A stretch of 64,000 nt of DNA from DASSUW01 sp963789005 (GTDB lineage Bacteria; Actinomycetota; Thermoleophilia; Solirubrobacterales; Solirubrobacteraceae): contig CAWBIZ010000015.1 of NCBI GenBank assembly GCA_963789005.1, forward strand, positions 372,001 to 436,000, in the 5' to 3' direction. The notes below the pieces were generated by a model. That model was given only the letters and a program-made list of their open reading frames with translations, was not told the DNA's origin and made no database searches. The position numbers were made by a program, and so were the translations under genes. Below are positions 1-9,900 of the stretch, one piece after another (the stretch's first letter is position 1; every line of letters starts with the position of its first letter).

Positions 1-1356
1 CGCGTCAGCGCCGTCACCGCCGAGACGCTGCGGCACGTGGACGACGTCGTGCTCGTCGACGACGGGTCCCCAGCCGCGATCGCGGCGCTGCTCGAGCAGG
101 CCGCCCGCGACCCGCGCGTGCAGATCGTCAGCCTCGGTGGCAACCACGGCAAGGGCACGGCGGTGGCGGCCGGCATCGAGGCCGCGCTGCAGACCGACCC
201 GGATGCCGTGATCGTGCTCGACTCCGACGGCCAGCATCCCGCGGAGCTGATCCCCGACTTCGTGGCCGCGGCCGAGCGCGCCGACGTCGTGATCGGCGAC
301 CGCCCGCTCGGCGGCGACATGCCGGTCGCCCGCCGCGTCGCCAACGCCGCCTCGAGCTGGGCGCTCAGCCTCGCCGTCGGCCGCCGGCTGCGCGACACCC
401 AGAACGGGATGCGGCTGTTCCGCGCCGACGCGCTGCGCGCCGTGCCGCCGTCGCCGGGCCGCTACGAGGCCGAGACGCGCCACCTCAAGCAGCTCATCCG
501 CGACGGCCGCGAGGTCGGCTGGGTGCCGATGCCTGCGATCTACGACGGCGAGTCGAGCTCGTTCCACGCGGTCGCCGACACGCTGCGCGTCACCCGCGCC
601 GTGCTCGCCTCGTCTCGCCCGCCCGCCGTCGCGCTGCGCGACGCCGTGCGCGAGTGGGCGCCGCGGATCGGGCTCGGCATGCTGCTGGCGTGGACCGTCG
701 CGGCGCTGTTCCCGCTGCTGGCACCGCTCGACGAAGCGCTCTTCCTGGCGATCAACGGCCTCGGCGACGGCCCGGAGTGGCTCTACCAGGCGCTCGACCC
801 GCACAGCCGCAACTACATGATCCTGGCCGCGGCGGCGACGGTGGGCGTGCTGCTCGCCACGCGCCGGTTGCGGTACGCGGGCGGGGCGTTGCTCGCGATG
901 GCCTTCGCCGGCGTGTTCTCCGACCTCGTGCTCGAGGTCATCCAGCTCGGCGTCGACCGCCCGCGGCCCGAGGAGGCGCTCGGCGCCGAGGTCCAGCGCA
1001 GCCACGGCCGGCACTGGAGCCACATCCCGTCGTTCCCGTCGGGCCACCTGATCGTCACGACCGCGCTCGTGACCGCCGCCGCGACGATGGCGCCGCTGCT
1101 GCGCGTCCCGGCCTTCGCCTACCTCGCGGCGATCGCCGTGACCCGCATCACGTTCGGCGCCCACTTCCCGCTCGACGTCGTGCTCGGGACGATCGTCGGC
1201 TGGCAGGTCGGGCTCTTCTCGGTGGCCGTCATGCGCACTACCGGCCTGCTGCCTCAGCGCAGCCGGAGCGCGAGCGACCGCCGGAACGCGACGGCGATCG
1301 ACGCGCCGATCGCCATGCCGAGCGCGGCACCGGCGAGCACGTCGAGCCAGAAGTGA
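1..1356 (+). CDS. GT2 glycosyltransferase fused to PAP2 phosphatase (5' end outside window)
   Basis: The reading frame is open from base 1, so the true start lies upstream; the GTG at 37 is internal. The first ~200 residues are a family 2 glycosyltransferase of the polyprenol-phosphate sugar transferase type: nucleotide-binding LVDDGSP, metal-binding DSDGQ, and DTQNGMRLF. After two or more membrane segments comes a PAP2 lipid phosphatase domain with PSFPSGH and a TRITFGAHFPLD motif. In the first PAP2 motif the usual lysine seven residues before the RP pair is replaced (VIQLGVDRP). The fusion suggests one protein handling a lipid-linked sugar at the membrane and a lipid phosphate, which is inference. 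The last ~100 bases overlap the convergent PAP2 gene. Confidence 0.85.
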   Translation, partial: RVSAVTAETLRHVDDVVLVDDGSPAAIAALLEQAARDPRVQIVSLGGNHGKGTAVAAGIEAALQTDPDAVIVLDSDGQHPAELIPDFVAAAERADVVIGDRPLGGDMPVARRVANAASSWALSLAVGRRLRDTQNGMRLFRADALRAVPPSPGRYEAETRHLKQLIRDGREVGWVPMPAIYDGESSSFHAVADTLRVTRAVLASSRPPAVALRDAVREWAPRIGLGMLLAWTVAALFPLLAPLDEALFLAINGLGDGPEWLYQALDPHSRNYMILAAAATVGVLLATRRLRYAGGALLAMAFAGVFSDLVLEVIQLGVDRPRPEEALGAEVQRSHGRHWSHIPSFPSGHLIVTTALVTAAATMAPLLRVPAFAYLAAIAVTRITFGAHFPLDVVLGTIVGWQVGLFSVAVMRTTGLLPQRSRSASDRRNATAIDAPIAMPSAAPASTSSQK

Positions 1357-1802
1357 ACGCCGAGATACACGCGCGAGAAGCCGATCAGCGCCGCCAGCGC
1401 GAGCACGGGCCAGCGCAGGCGCGGCGCCAGTAGCGCGATCGCCGCGGCCACGGCGAACGCGCTCATCGCGTGGCCGGACGGGAACGAGGGCGAGCCGGGC
1501 ACGCCGACGATCGCCTCGAGCCCGATCTCGTGCGGCGGCCGGCTGCGGCCGACGAGCGCCTTGATCAGCGCGTTCAGCCACGACGCGAGCGCGAAGCTCG
1601 CGGTCGCCGCGAGCGCCACCAGCGGGAACAGGCGCCGGTTGCGCAGGTCGGCGCACCAGCCGGCGGCCACCAGCAGCGGACCCTTGACCCACCACGCGGA
1701 GACGAGCGCGAAGACGGCCGTCGCGGGACTCCAGCGCAGGTCAGTCGTCGCACGGATGGCGTCGTGGTCCAGCTCGACGAGCAGCTGTAGCGCGGTTCCC
1801 AT
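1254..1802 (-). CDS. PAP2 family phosphatase
   Basis: A membrane phosphatase of about 182 residues with all three PAP2 motifs: KALVGRSRP, SPSFPSGHAMS and SRVYLGVHFWLD. The family removes phosphate from lipid phosphates such as undecaprenyl pyrophosphate or phosphatidic acid. Several hydrophobic segments flank the motifs. The ATG at 1802 is preferred because a GGGGGAG lies upstream; a GTG at 1838 would add 12 polar residues. Its 3' end overlaps the convergent GT2-PAP2 gene by 103 bases, so the C-terminus of each protein is encoded opposite the other. The substrate is unknown. Confidence 0.85.
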   Translation of the reverse strand: MGTALQLLVELDHDAIRATTDLRWSPATAVFALVSAWWVKGPLLVAAGWCADLRNRRLFPLVALAATASFALASWLNALIKALVGRSRPPHEIGLEAIVGVPGSPSFPSGHAMSAFAVAAAIALLAPRLRWPVLALAALIGFSRVYLGVHFWLDVLAGAALGMAIGASIAVAFRRSLALRLR

Positions 1803-1881
1803 GATCGGCGGCCGCTCCCCCGAGCGGCGCCCACTCACTGTACCCGCTCATCGCACCGCCGATTTCGGGTAGGAACGGCGC

Positions 1882-2220
1882 GTGGCCGGGGACGCGCTCG
1901 TCATCACCGACATGCTGAACCCCTACGAGCACGACGACGCCGACGTGCTCGCGGCCAACGTCGAGCCGATGGTCGAGCCGCTCGCGCGGCTCGTGCGCGG
2001 GGCCGAGGACGCAGGGCTGGAGCTGATCTACGTCAACGACAACTACGGGGACTTCGCGGCCTCGCGGGACGACATCGTCCGCGTACATCCGTCACTTCAA
2101 CGTCCGCTAGCGCGCGACGCGGTGGCGCAGATCGACGACGAACTCGTTGCGGCGGCACTGCGGATGATGGAGCGCAACATGCGCGCCGAGCTGGTCGACG
2201 TCGCTGACCTGGTGCGCTAG
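1882..2220 (+). pseudogene. isochorismatase-family hydrolase, internally deleted and frameshifted
   Basis: The N-terminus (VITDMLNPYEHDDAD, then VNDNYGDFAASRDDIV) and C-terminus (DAVAQIDDELVAAALRMMERN) are typical of cysteine hydrolases related to isochorismatase and nicotinamidase. The middle, normally some 70-80 residues with the catalytic lysine and nucleophilic cysteine, is missing. Bases 2081-2107 still encode the family motif AYIRHFNVR, but in the +1 frame, and a second one-base shift near 2107 restores the frame. The 112-residue open frame is therefore a remnant made of two ends of a ~190-residue gene and cannot be catalytic. The stop overlaps that of the next gene in a shared CTAG. 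Confidence 0.8.
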
Positions 2221-3269
2221 GTGCGCTTGCCGATGCCCGTGAGCAGCTCGCGGATGCGGAGCCGCCCGCCGGCGTGCGGATCGAGCGGTGGGGTGTCCAC
2301 GCCCGCCGGCTCGCGCATGCCGGCCAGCAGCTCCTCGAGCGCCGCGACCGCGGTGTGGCGGGGCGTCCACCCGAGGTGCCCGCGCGCCCGGCGCGTGTCC
2401 ATCAGCGGGACTGCGAGCCCCATGTCGAGCCAGCCCGACGGGGTCGGCTGCAGCCGGGCGCGCCAGGTCGCGTCGGCCAGCACGCGCAGCACGCGGGCGG
2501 GGACGTCGACGTGCCGGGCGCGGAACACGCGGGCGAGGGTGGCCGGGTCGAGGACCGGGTCGGCCGCGACGTTGTAGGCGCCGCCGGCGCCGGGAGAGAG
2601 CGCCGCGAGCCGGTACGCCGCGCCGACGTCGTCGCCGTGGACGGCCTGCAGCACGAGCCGCGACGGGAGCGGCAGCACCGGCACCAGGCCCGGTCGCACC
2701 AGGCGGGCCGGGAGGAGCGGACCGGCGAACAGCCGGCGGACCTCGGCGCCGGCCTCGCGCTTGAAGATGAGTCCCGGACGCAGGCGGACGACCCGCAGCT
2801 CCGGCGACTGCTTCTCGACCGCGTCCAGTGCCCGCTCGGCCGCCGCCTTGTGCCGCGAGTAGACGGAGGTCGCGACGCCGTCGCGCGGCCACGACTCGTC
2901 GACCGGCCGGTCCTTCGGCCCGGGCGAGTAGACGCCGACCGACGACGCGTGCACGAGACGCCCGACGCCCGCTTCGGCGGCAGCGTCGAAGACCCGCCGC
3001 GAGCCGGCGACGTTCGCCTGCTCGAGCGTGGCTTCGTCACGGCTGGGCTGGATCAGCCACGCGAGATGGATGACGACGTCCGCACCCGCGAAGATCGGAC
3101 GCAGGTCGTCGACGCCGACGTCGGCCTGCACCCAGCGCGTGCGCGGCGGAGTCCACTCCGGCGCGCGGCGCGCCAGGCCGACGATCTCGTCCACGCCGGC
3201 GTCGCCGCCCAGCGCGGCGATCACGCTGGTGCCGACGTTGCCGGTGGCTCCGGTGATCACGATGCGCAC
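2217..3269 (-). CDS. NAD-dependent epimerase/dehydratase family protein
   Basis: An extended short-chain dehydrogenase of 350 residues. The dinucleotide-binding motif GATGNVG is at residues 7-13, and the catalytic Tyr-x3-Lys is in SVYSRHK near residue 135. The family acts on nucleotide sugars or related carbonyl substrates with a bound NAD(P). Start is GTG at 3269. The 3' end abuts the isochorismatase remnant, and its promoter faces that of the CBS gene across ~110 bases. The substrate cannot be assigned from sequence. Confidence 0.85.
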   Translation of the reverse strand: MRIVITGATGNVGTSVIAALGGDAGVDEIVGLARRAPEWTPPRTRWVQADVGVDDLRPIFAGADVVIHLAWLIQPSRDEATLEQANVAGSRRVFDAAAEAGVGRLVHASSVGVYSPGPKDRPVDESWPRDGVATSVYSRHKAAAERALDAVEKQSPELRVVRLRPGLIFKREAGAEVRRLFAGPLLPARLVRPGLVPVLPLPSRLVLQAVHGDDVGAAYRLAALSPGAGGAYNVAADPVLDPATLARVFRARHVDVPARVLRVLADATWRARLQPTPSGWLDMGLAVPLMDTRRARGHLGWTPRHTAVAALEELLAGMREPAGVDTPPLDPHAGGRLRIRELLTGIGKRT

Positions 3270-3366
3270 CCGATCGCCCTACCCAGGGCGCTCGGTGTGC
3301 ATGCGCTGACCGCGCCGCGTGTGGGGCATCACGGTGGCGGGTAGCGCCTCCGCACACCCGCGACCC

Positions 3367-3374
3367 AAGGAGGT
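3367..3374 (+). promoter_or_regulatory. strong ribosome binding site of CBS gene
   Basis: AAGGAGGT, a full match to the anti-Shine-Dalgarno sequence, sits five bases before the ATG at 3380. It fixes the start and suggests strong translation. Confidence 0.8.
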
Positions 3375-3379
3375 CACAC

Positions 3380-3805
3380 ATGGCCGACAAGACGGCCCGC
3401 GACGTGATGAGCCCTGACGTGACGTGCATCGGCGAGAACGAGTCGCTGCTCGACGCCGCGCGCAAGCTCGCCGAGCTCGACGTCGGCGCTCTGCCGATCT
3501 GCGGTGAGGACGACCGGCTGAAGGGGATGCTCACCGACCGTGACATCGTCATCAAGGGGCTCGCCCAGGGGAAGGACCCGGGTGCCACCCGCGCCGGCGA
3601 GCTCGGCGACGGTGAGACCGTCACGATCGGCGCCGACGACTCGATCGACGAGGCGCTGCGCACGATGATCGACCACAAGGTCCGCCGGCTGCCGGTGATC
3701 GACGGCCACCGCCTGGTCGGCATCATCAGCCAGGCCGACGTCGCCACCAACGTCGACGAGGAGCGCGTCGGCGACCTCGTCGAGGCGATCTCCGCCGCGC
3801 CGTGA
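3380..3805 (+). CDS. two-CBS-domain protein
   Basis: A 141-residue protein made of a CBS pair: the first domain is residues ~8-62 (VMSPDVTCIGENESLLDAA, then GMLTDRDIV), the second ~75-130 (DSIDEALRTM, then GIISQADVA). CBS pairs bind adenosine nucleotides such as AMP, ATP or NAD and act as energy sensors. Stand-alone proteins of this kind are common in actinobacteria and often linked to stress. No effector domain is fused. The partner is unknown. Confidence 0.9.
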   Translation: MADKTARDVMSPDVTCIGENESLLDAARKLAELDVGALPICGEDDRLKGMLTDRDIVIKGLAQGKDPGATRAGELGDGETVTIGADDSIDEALRTMIDHKVRRLPVIDGHRLVGIISQADVATNVDEERVGDLVEAISAAP

Positions 3806-3816
3806 TCCCCTGAGCC

Positions 3817-3845
3817 CCGCCGGCCGGCTCGGTGCCGGCCGGCGG
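3817..3845. terminator. hairpin between convergent genes
   Basis: A perfect 12-bp inverted repeat (CCGCCGGCCGGC with its complement) around the loop TCGGT lies between the stops of the CBS gene and the PhyH gene. It can fold on both transcripts. There is no T tract, as usual in high-GC actinobacteria. Confidence 0.6.
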
Positions 3846-3847
3846 CG

Positions 3848-4657
3848 CTAGTCCGCGGGCCACAGGCGTGGGAAGAGCGGATGGTCGAGCGCGTCGCCGT
3901 GCGCGAGCACGCCCTCCAGCTCCGGGAAGGTCGGGCTGGTGGCGTGCGGGCGCTCGGCGAGCCGCACGTCGTCCCCGACGAGGCGGACCGAGAACGCGCG
4001 CCGGCGGTGGCGCGAGCCGGCGGCGGCGTGCAGCGTGAGCATGTTGAACGCGACGGCGTCGCCGGGCTCGAGCGCCCAGCCGAGGATCGGGTGCGCGTCG
4101 CGGTCGCCCTCGACGTCGGGGACCTCGGCGAACGTCCCCTCCTCGAACACGAGCGCGCGGTCGTCGAAGAAGCTGCGCGGCATGTACCACGTGCCCGACG
4201 CGTGCGAGCCGGCCACGAACTCGAGCGTGCTCTCGCGCGGGACCGGGTCGAGCGGGATCCAGAACGAGACGGTCTGGGTGCCGTCGATGTTGTAGTACGG
4301 CTGGTCCTGATGCCAGGGCGTGCGGATCGTGGTGCCCGGCTCCTTGACGAGCAGATGGTCGTGGTGCAGGCGGGCCGTGCCCGAGCCCATCAGCGCCGCG
4401 GCCACCTCGCCGAGGCGGGAGCCGCGCAGGACCTGCTCATAGGCCGCGATCCGGGTCCAGCTGCGGAAGTCCTCGAAGAACCGCCCGCCGCCGTCGCCGC
4501 CGCCCTCGAGCGCCCGCTCGCTCGGCGCGGCGAGGTTCTCGTCGACGCCCTCCCGCAGCCGCGCGACCTCGTCGCCGTCCAGCAGCCCGCGCACGACGCA
4601 CGCCCCGTCGCGCCGGAACTCCGCGGTCACGCGCTCCAGATCAGCGTCGTCGATCAT
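3848..4657 (-). CDS. phytanoyl-CoA dioxygenase (PhyH) family protein
   Basis: A 269-residue Fe(II)/2-oxoglutarate oxygenase of the PhyH family. The iron-binding HxD is in TPWHQDQPYY (His ~116, Asp ~118). The distal histidine is in FNMLTLHAA, followed by the 2-oxoglutarate-binding arginine region RRRAFSVR. The family hydroxylates small organic molecules in the cytoplasm. ATG at 4657 is taken as start; a GTG two codons upstream is possible. It is divergent from the MarR gene, which might regulate it. The substrate is unknown. Confidence 0.85.
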   Translation of the reverse strand: MIDDADLERVTAEFRRDGACVVRGLLDGDEVARLREGVDENLAAPSERALEGGGDGGGRFFEDFRSWTRIAAYEQVLRGSRLGEVAAALMGSGTARLHHDHLLVKEPGTTIRTPWHQDQPYYNIDGTQTVSFWIPLDPVPRESTLEFVAGSHASGTWYMPRSFFDDRALVFEEGTFAEVPDVEGDRDAHPILGWALEPGDAVAFNMLTLHAAAGSRHRRRAFSVRLVGDDVRLAERPHATSPTFPELEGVLAHGDALDHPLFPRLWPAD

Positions 4658-4701
4658 GTGCACGGCGTATTCAACCGGGATCTGCGAGAGACTGGGCGTC
4701 C

Positions 4702-5205
4702 GTGCCGCCGCCGCTCCCGTTCGACCCGATCGCCGAGGCGAAACGCCAGTGGGACGCGCACTGGGGCGAGGACGCGACCGCGCCGATGGGGGCCGTGACC
4801 TCGGTCATGCGCGTCCAGCAGGTGCTGATGGCGCGGCTGAACGAGCTGCTCGAGCCGTGGCAGCTGACGTTCCCGCGCTACGAGGCGCTGATGCTGCTCC
4901 TCTACAGCCGCCACGGGGCGCTGCCGCTGGGCAAGATGGGCGACCGGCTGCAGGTACACCGGGCGAGCATCACGAACGTCGTCGACCGGCTCGAGCAGCA
5001 GGGCCTGGTGGAGCGGCTCCCGCAGGCCAGCGACCGCCGCAGCGTGCTCGCACGGATCACGCCCGCGGGGCGCGACGTGGCGCGCGCGGCGACCGAGCGC
5101 CTGAACGAGGAGCGGTTCGGCACCGGGCCGTGGTCGGACGACCAGTGCGACGAGCTGTTCGCGCTCCTGCGGCCGCTGCGCGAGGCCGCCGGCGACTTCG
5201 CTTAG
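4702..5205 (+). CDS. MarR family transcriptional regulator
   Basis: A 167-residue winged-helix regulator. The recognition helix region reads LGKMGDRLQVHRASITNVVD, followed by the wing ASDRRSVLARITPAG, both standard for MarR. Start is GTG at 4702. It lies 45 bases upstream of the acyl-CoA mutase gene in the same direction and divergent to the PhyH gene, so it probably controls one or both. MarR proteins are usually repressors released by a small ligand; for a gene beside an acyl-CoA mutase, an acyl-CoA or fatty acid would be a natural guess. Confidence 0.9.
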   Translation: MPPPLPFDPIAEAKRQWDAHWGEDATAPMGAVTSVMRVQQVLMARLNELLEPWQLTFPRYEALMLLLYSRHGALPLGKMGDRLQVHRASITNVVDRLEQQGLVERLPQASDRRSVLARITPAGRDVARAATERLNEERFGTGPWSDDQCDELFALLRPLREAAGDFA

Positions 5206-5222
5206 AGACATTTACTTGGGCT

Positions 5223-5235
5223 TCCGACAATCGGA
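5223..5235. promoter_or_regulatory. possible MarR operator
   Basis: The short inverted repeat TCCGACAATCGGA (5-bp arms, 3-bp spacer) sits between the MarR stop and the mutase start in an AT-richer stretch. A position just upstream of the regulated gene fits a MarR site, but the repeat is short. Confidence 0.3.
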
Positions 5236-5250
5236 TGCCAAACTGAGGGG

Positions 5251-6891
<1,641 letters not shown>

Positions 6892-6898
6892 CGCCGGC

Positions 6899-6914
6899 CG
6901 GGCGAAGCCGCCCG
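6899..6914 (+). terminator. weak hairpin after mutase gene
   Basis: CGGGCG and CGCCCG around the loop AAGC begin 7 bases past the mutase stop. The stem is only 6 bp, so this is a modest candidate. Confidence 0.35.
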
Positions 6915-6956
6915 CGCCTATCCGTGGGAGCGACAACGGAGTAGCGTCGTGGGGCT

Positions 6957-9900
6957 TTGGACTTTCGGATTCTTGGTCCGTTGGAGGTCCATGACGAGCG
7001 TGGGACGGTTGCGCTCGGTGGAAACAAGCCGCGCGCGGTGCTGGCGATGCTCCTGCTGCACGCCAACGAGCCCGTCAGCTCCGAGCGCCTGGCCGTCGCG
7101 CTGTGGGGCGAGGACGCGCCCGCGGCTGCGGCCAAGACCGTGCAGGTGCACGTCTCACGGCTGCGCAAGGCGCTCGGCGATCCGGCCATCGTCGCGACGA
7201 CCCCGGCCGGCTATCGCCTGCGGCTGGAGTCCGACGAGCTCGACGTCCGGCGCTTCGAGCGCCTGGTCACGGAGGGCGAGCGCGCGCTGACGGACGGGCG
7301 GCCCGAGCAGTCGGCGACGCTGCTGCGCGAGGCGCTCGCGCTATGGCGCGGCCCGCCGCTCGCCGACCTCGCCTTCGAGCCGTTCGCGGCGCCGGAGATC
7401 GTGCGGCTGGAGGAGCAGCGCCTGAGCGCGCTCGAGGCGCGCGTGGAGGCCGATCTCGCCGCCGGCCGCCACGCCGCCGTCGTGGGAGAGCTGCAGCGGC
7501 TGATCGCCCACCATCCGACGCGCGAGCGGCTCGCCGGGCAGCTGATGCTCGCGCTCTACCGCTGCGGACGCCAGGCCGAGGCGCTCGAGGCGTACCGCGA
7601 GGCGCGGCGCGTGCTCGTCGACGAGGTGGGCGTCGAGCCCGGCCCCGAGCTGCGCCGCCTGCACGACGCGGTGCTCCGGCAGGACGCTGCGCTCGACGCC
7701 CCGGCCGCGATCGAGCTGCCGCCGGAGCTCGACGCCACGTCTGCTCCGGAGCTCGCCGGCCGTGAGGCCGAGCTCGAGTCGCTGCACCGGTGCTGGGACC
7801 GCGCCCGCCGCGGGACCGGGACACTCGTCGCGGTCAGCGGGGAGCACGGCATCGGCAAGAGCCGGCTGGCGGCCGAGCTCGCCGGCGAGGTGCACCGCCT
7901 CGGCGCCGCGGTGCTGTACGCGACGGGAACGGGGCCTGCCGACGCGGTCGGCGCGACGCTGCGCCGCGCGAGCGAGCTGTCCGGCCCCTCGCTGCTGGTC
8001 GTCGACGACGCCGATCGCGCCGGCGCCGACCTGCAGGCCGAGCTGCGCGACCTGGCGGCCGGCCGCGCGCTGCTGGTCGTCGCCACCGGCGAGGATCTCG
8101 CGCCCCTCGACGCCGACGCCACCCTCGCGCTCGGGCCGCTCGACGCCGCCGCCGTGGAGGCGATCGCCGACGGCTACGGCTCCAGCACCGAAGACGGGCA
8201 CCTGCTCGAGGCCAGCGGCGGCGTCCCCCGCCGCGTGCACGAGGTGGCGAGTGAGTTGGCGCGGCGCGAGGCGGCGCGGCGCGTCGGCGCGGTGGCGGCG
8301 CGCACCGCGGCCGGGCGGGAGGAGCTGCGCTCGATGGAGGCCGAGCTGGCCGTCGGCGTGGTCGACCTGCAGGCGGCTCGCGACCAGGTGGAGCAGGTCG
8401 CCGGAGGCGACGACGAAGCCCGCGTGGTGTGCCCGTTCAAGGGCCTGGCGTCGTTCGACGTCGGCGACGCGGAGTATTTCTTCGGCCGCGAGCGGCTCGT
8501 CGCCGGGCTGATCGCGCGGCTCGTCGGCGCCCCCCTGCTCGCCGTCGTCGGGCCATCGGGAAGCGGCAAGTCGTCGGTCGTGCGCGCCGGCCTGCTGCCG
8601 GCCCTGGCAAGCGGCGTCCTCCCCGGCAGCGACGAATGGCAACAGGTGCTGATCCGGCCCGGCGAGCACCCGCTGGCCGAGCTCGACAGGGCGGGCGCGG
8701 GCATCGGCGACGACAGCCGCGTCGTGCTCGCGGTCGACCAGTTCGAGGAGAGCTTCACGGCCTGCCGCGACGAGCGCGAGCGCGACGCGTTCATGGCCTC
8801 GCTCGTGCACGCCGCCCGCGACACCCGCGGTCGTGTCGCCGTCGTGCTCGCGATCCGGGCCGACTACTACGAGCGCTGCGCCGTCTACCCGGAGCTCTCC
8901 TCGCTGCTGGCCGCCAACCACGTGCTGGTCACGTCGATGCGGCGCGACGAGCTCCGCCAGGCCGTCGAGCGGCCGGCGCTGCGCGTCGGCCTGCGCGTCG
9001 ACCCCGAGCTGACCGACGCGCTCGTCGAGGACGTCGAGGGCGAGCCGGGAGCGCTGCCGCTGCTCTCGACGGCGCTGCTCGAGCTGTGGCAGCAGCGCGA
9101 CGGGCGGCGCCTGCGGCACGCGGCGTACGAGCGCACCGGCGGCGTCCGGGGCGCGGTCGCCCGGCTCGCGGAGGCGGCGTTCGGCCAGCTCGACCCCGGC
9201 CAGCAGGCCGTCGCCCGCAACGTGCTCGTGCGGCTCGCGGTCGAGGGGCCGGGCGGGAGCGTCGAGCGGCGGCGCGTGCCGCTCGCCGAGCTCGACGCCG
9301 AGCGCGACGACGACGTCGCCCGCGTGCTCGAGCTGCTCGCCGACCGGCGCCTGCTGACGGTGAGCGCGGGCAGCGTCGAGGTCGCGCACGAGGCGCTGCT
9401 GCGCGAGTGGCCGCGTCTGCGCGGCTGGATCGAGGAGGACCGCGACGGCCTGCGGATCCACCGCAGCGTCACCACCGCTGCCGAGGAATGGAACCGGCTC
9501 GGCCACGACGACGGCGCGCTGCTGCGCGGCAGCCGGCTCGCCGAGGCCGTCGAGTGGCGCACGACGCACGAGCCGGCGATGAACGCGCTCGAGCGCGAGT
9601 ACCTGGCCGCCAGCCGCACGCGCGGCGAGGCCGAGCGCACGGCGCGCCGGCGGCGCATCAGGATCGCCTTCGCGGGTCTGATCGCCGCGCTCGCGGCGAT
9701 CACCGCGGTTGCCGTCGTCGCGCTCTACCAGGGCCGCGAGGCCGAGCGCCAGCGGGACACCGCGGCGTCCCGCGAGCTCGCCGCGCGGGCGACGAGCCTG
9801 CTCGACGCCGACCCCCGGCTCGCGCTTGCGCTCGGCCTGCGCGCGCGCGACCGGCGGGAGACCGAGCAGGCCGAGAACATCATCCGGCAGGCGACCTTCG

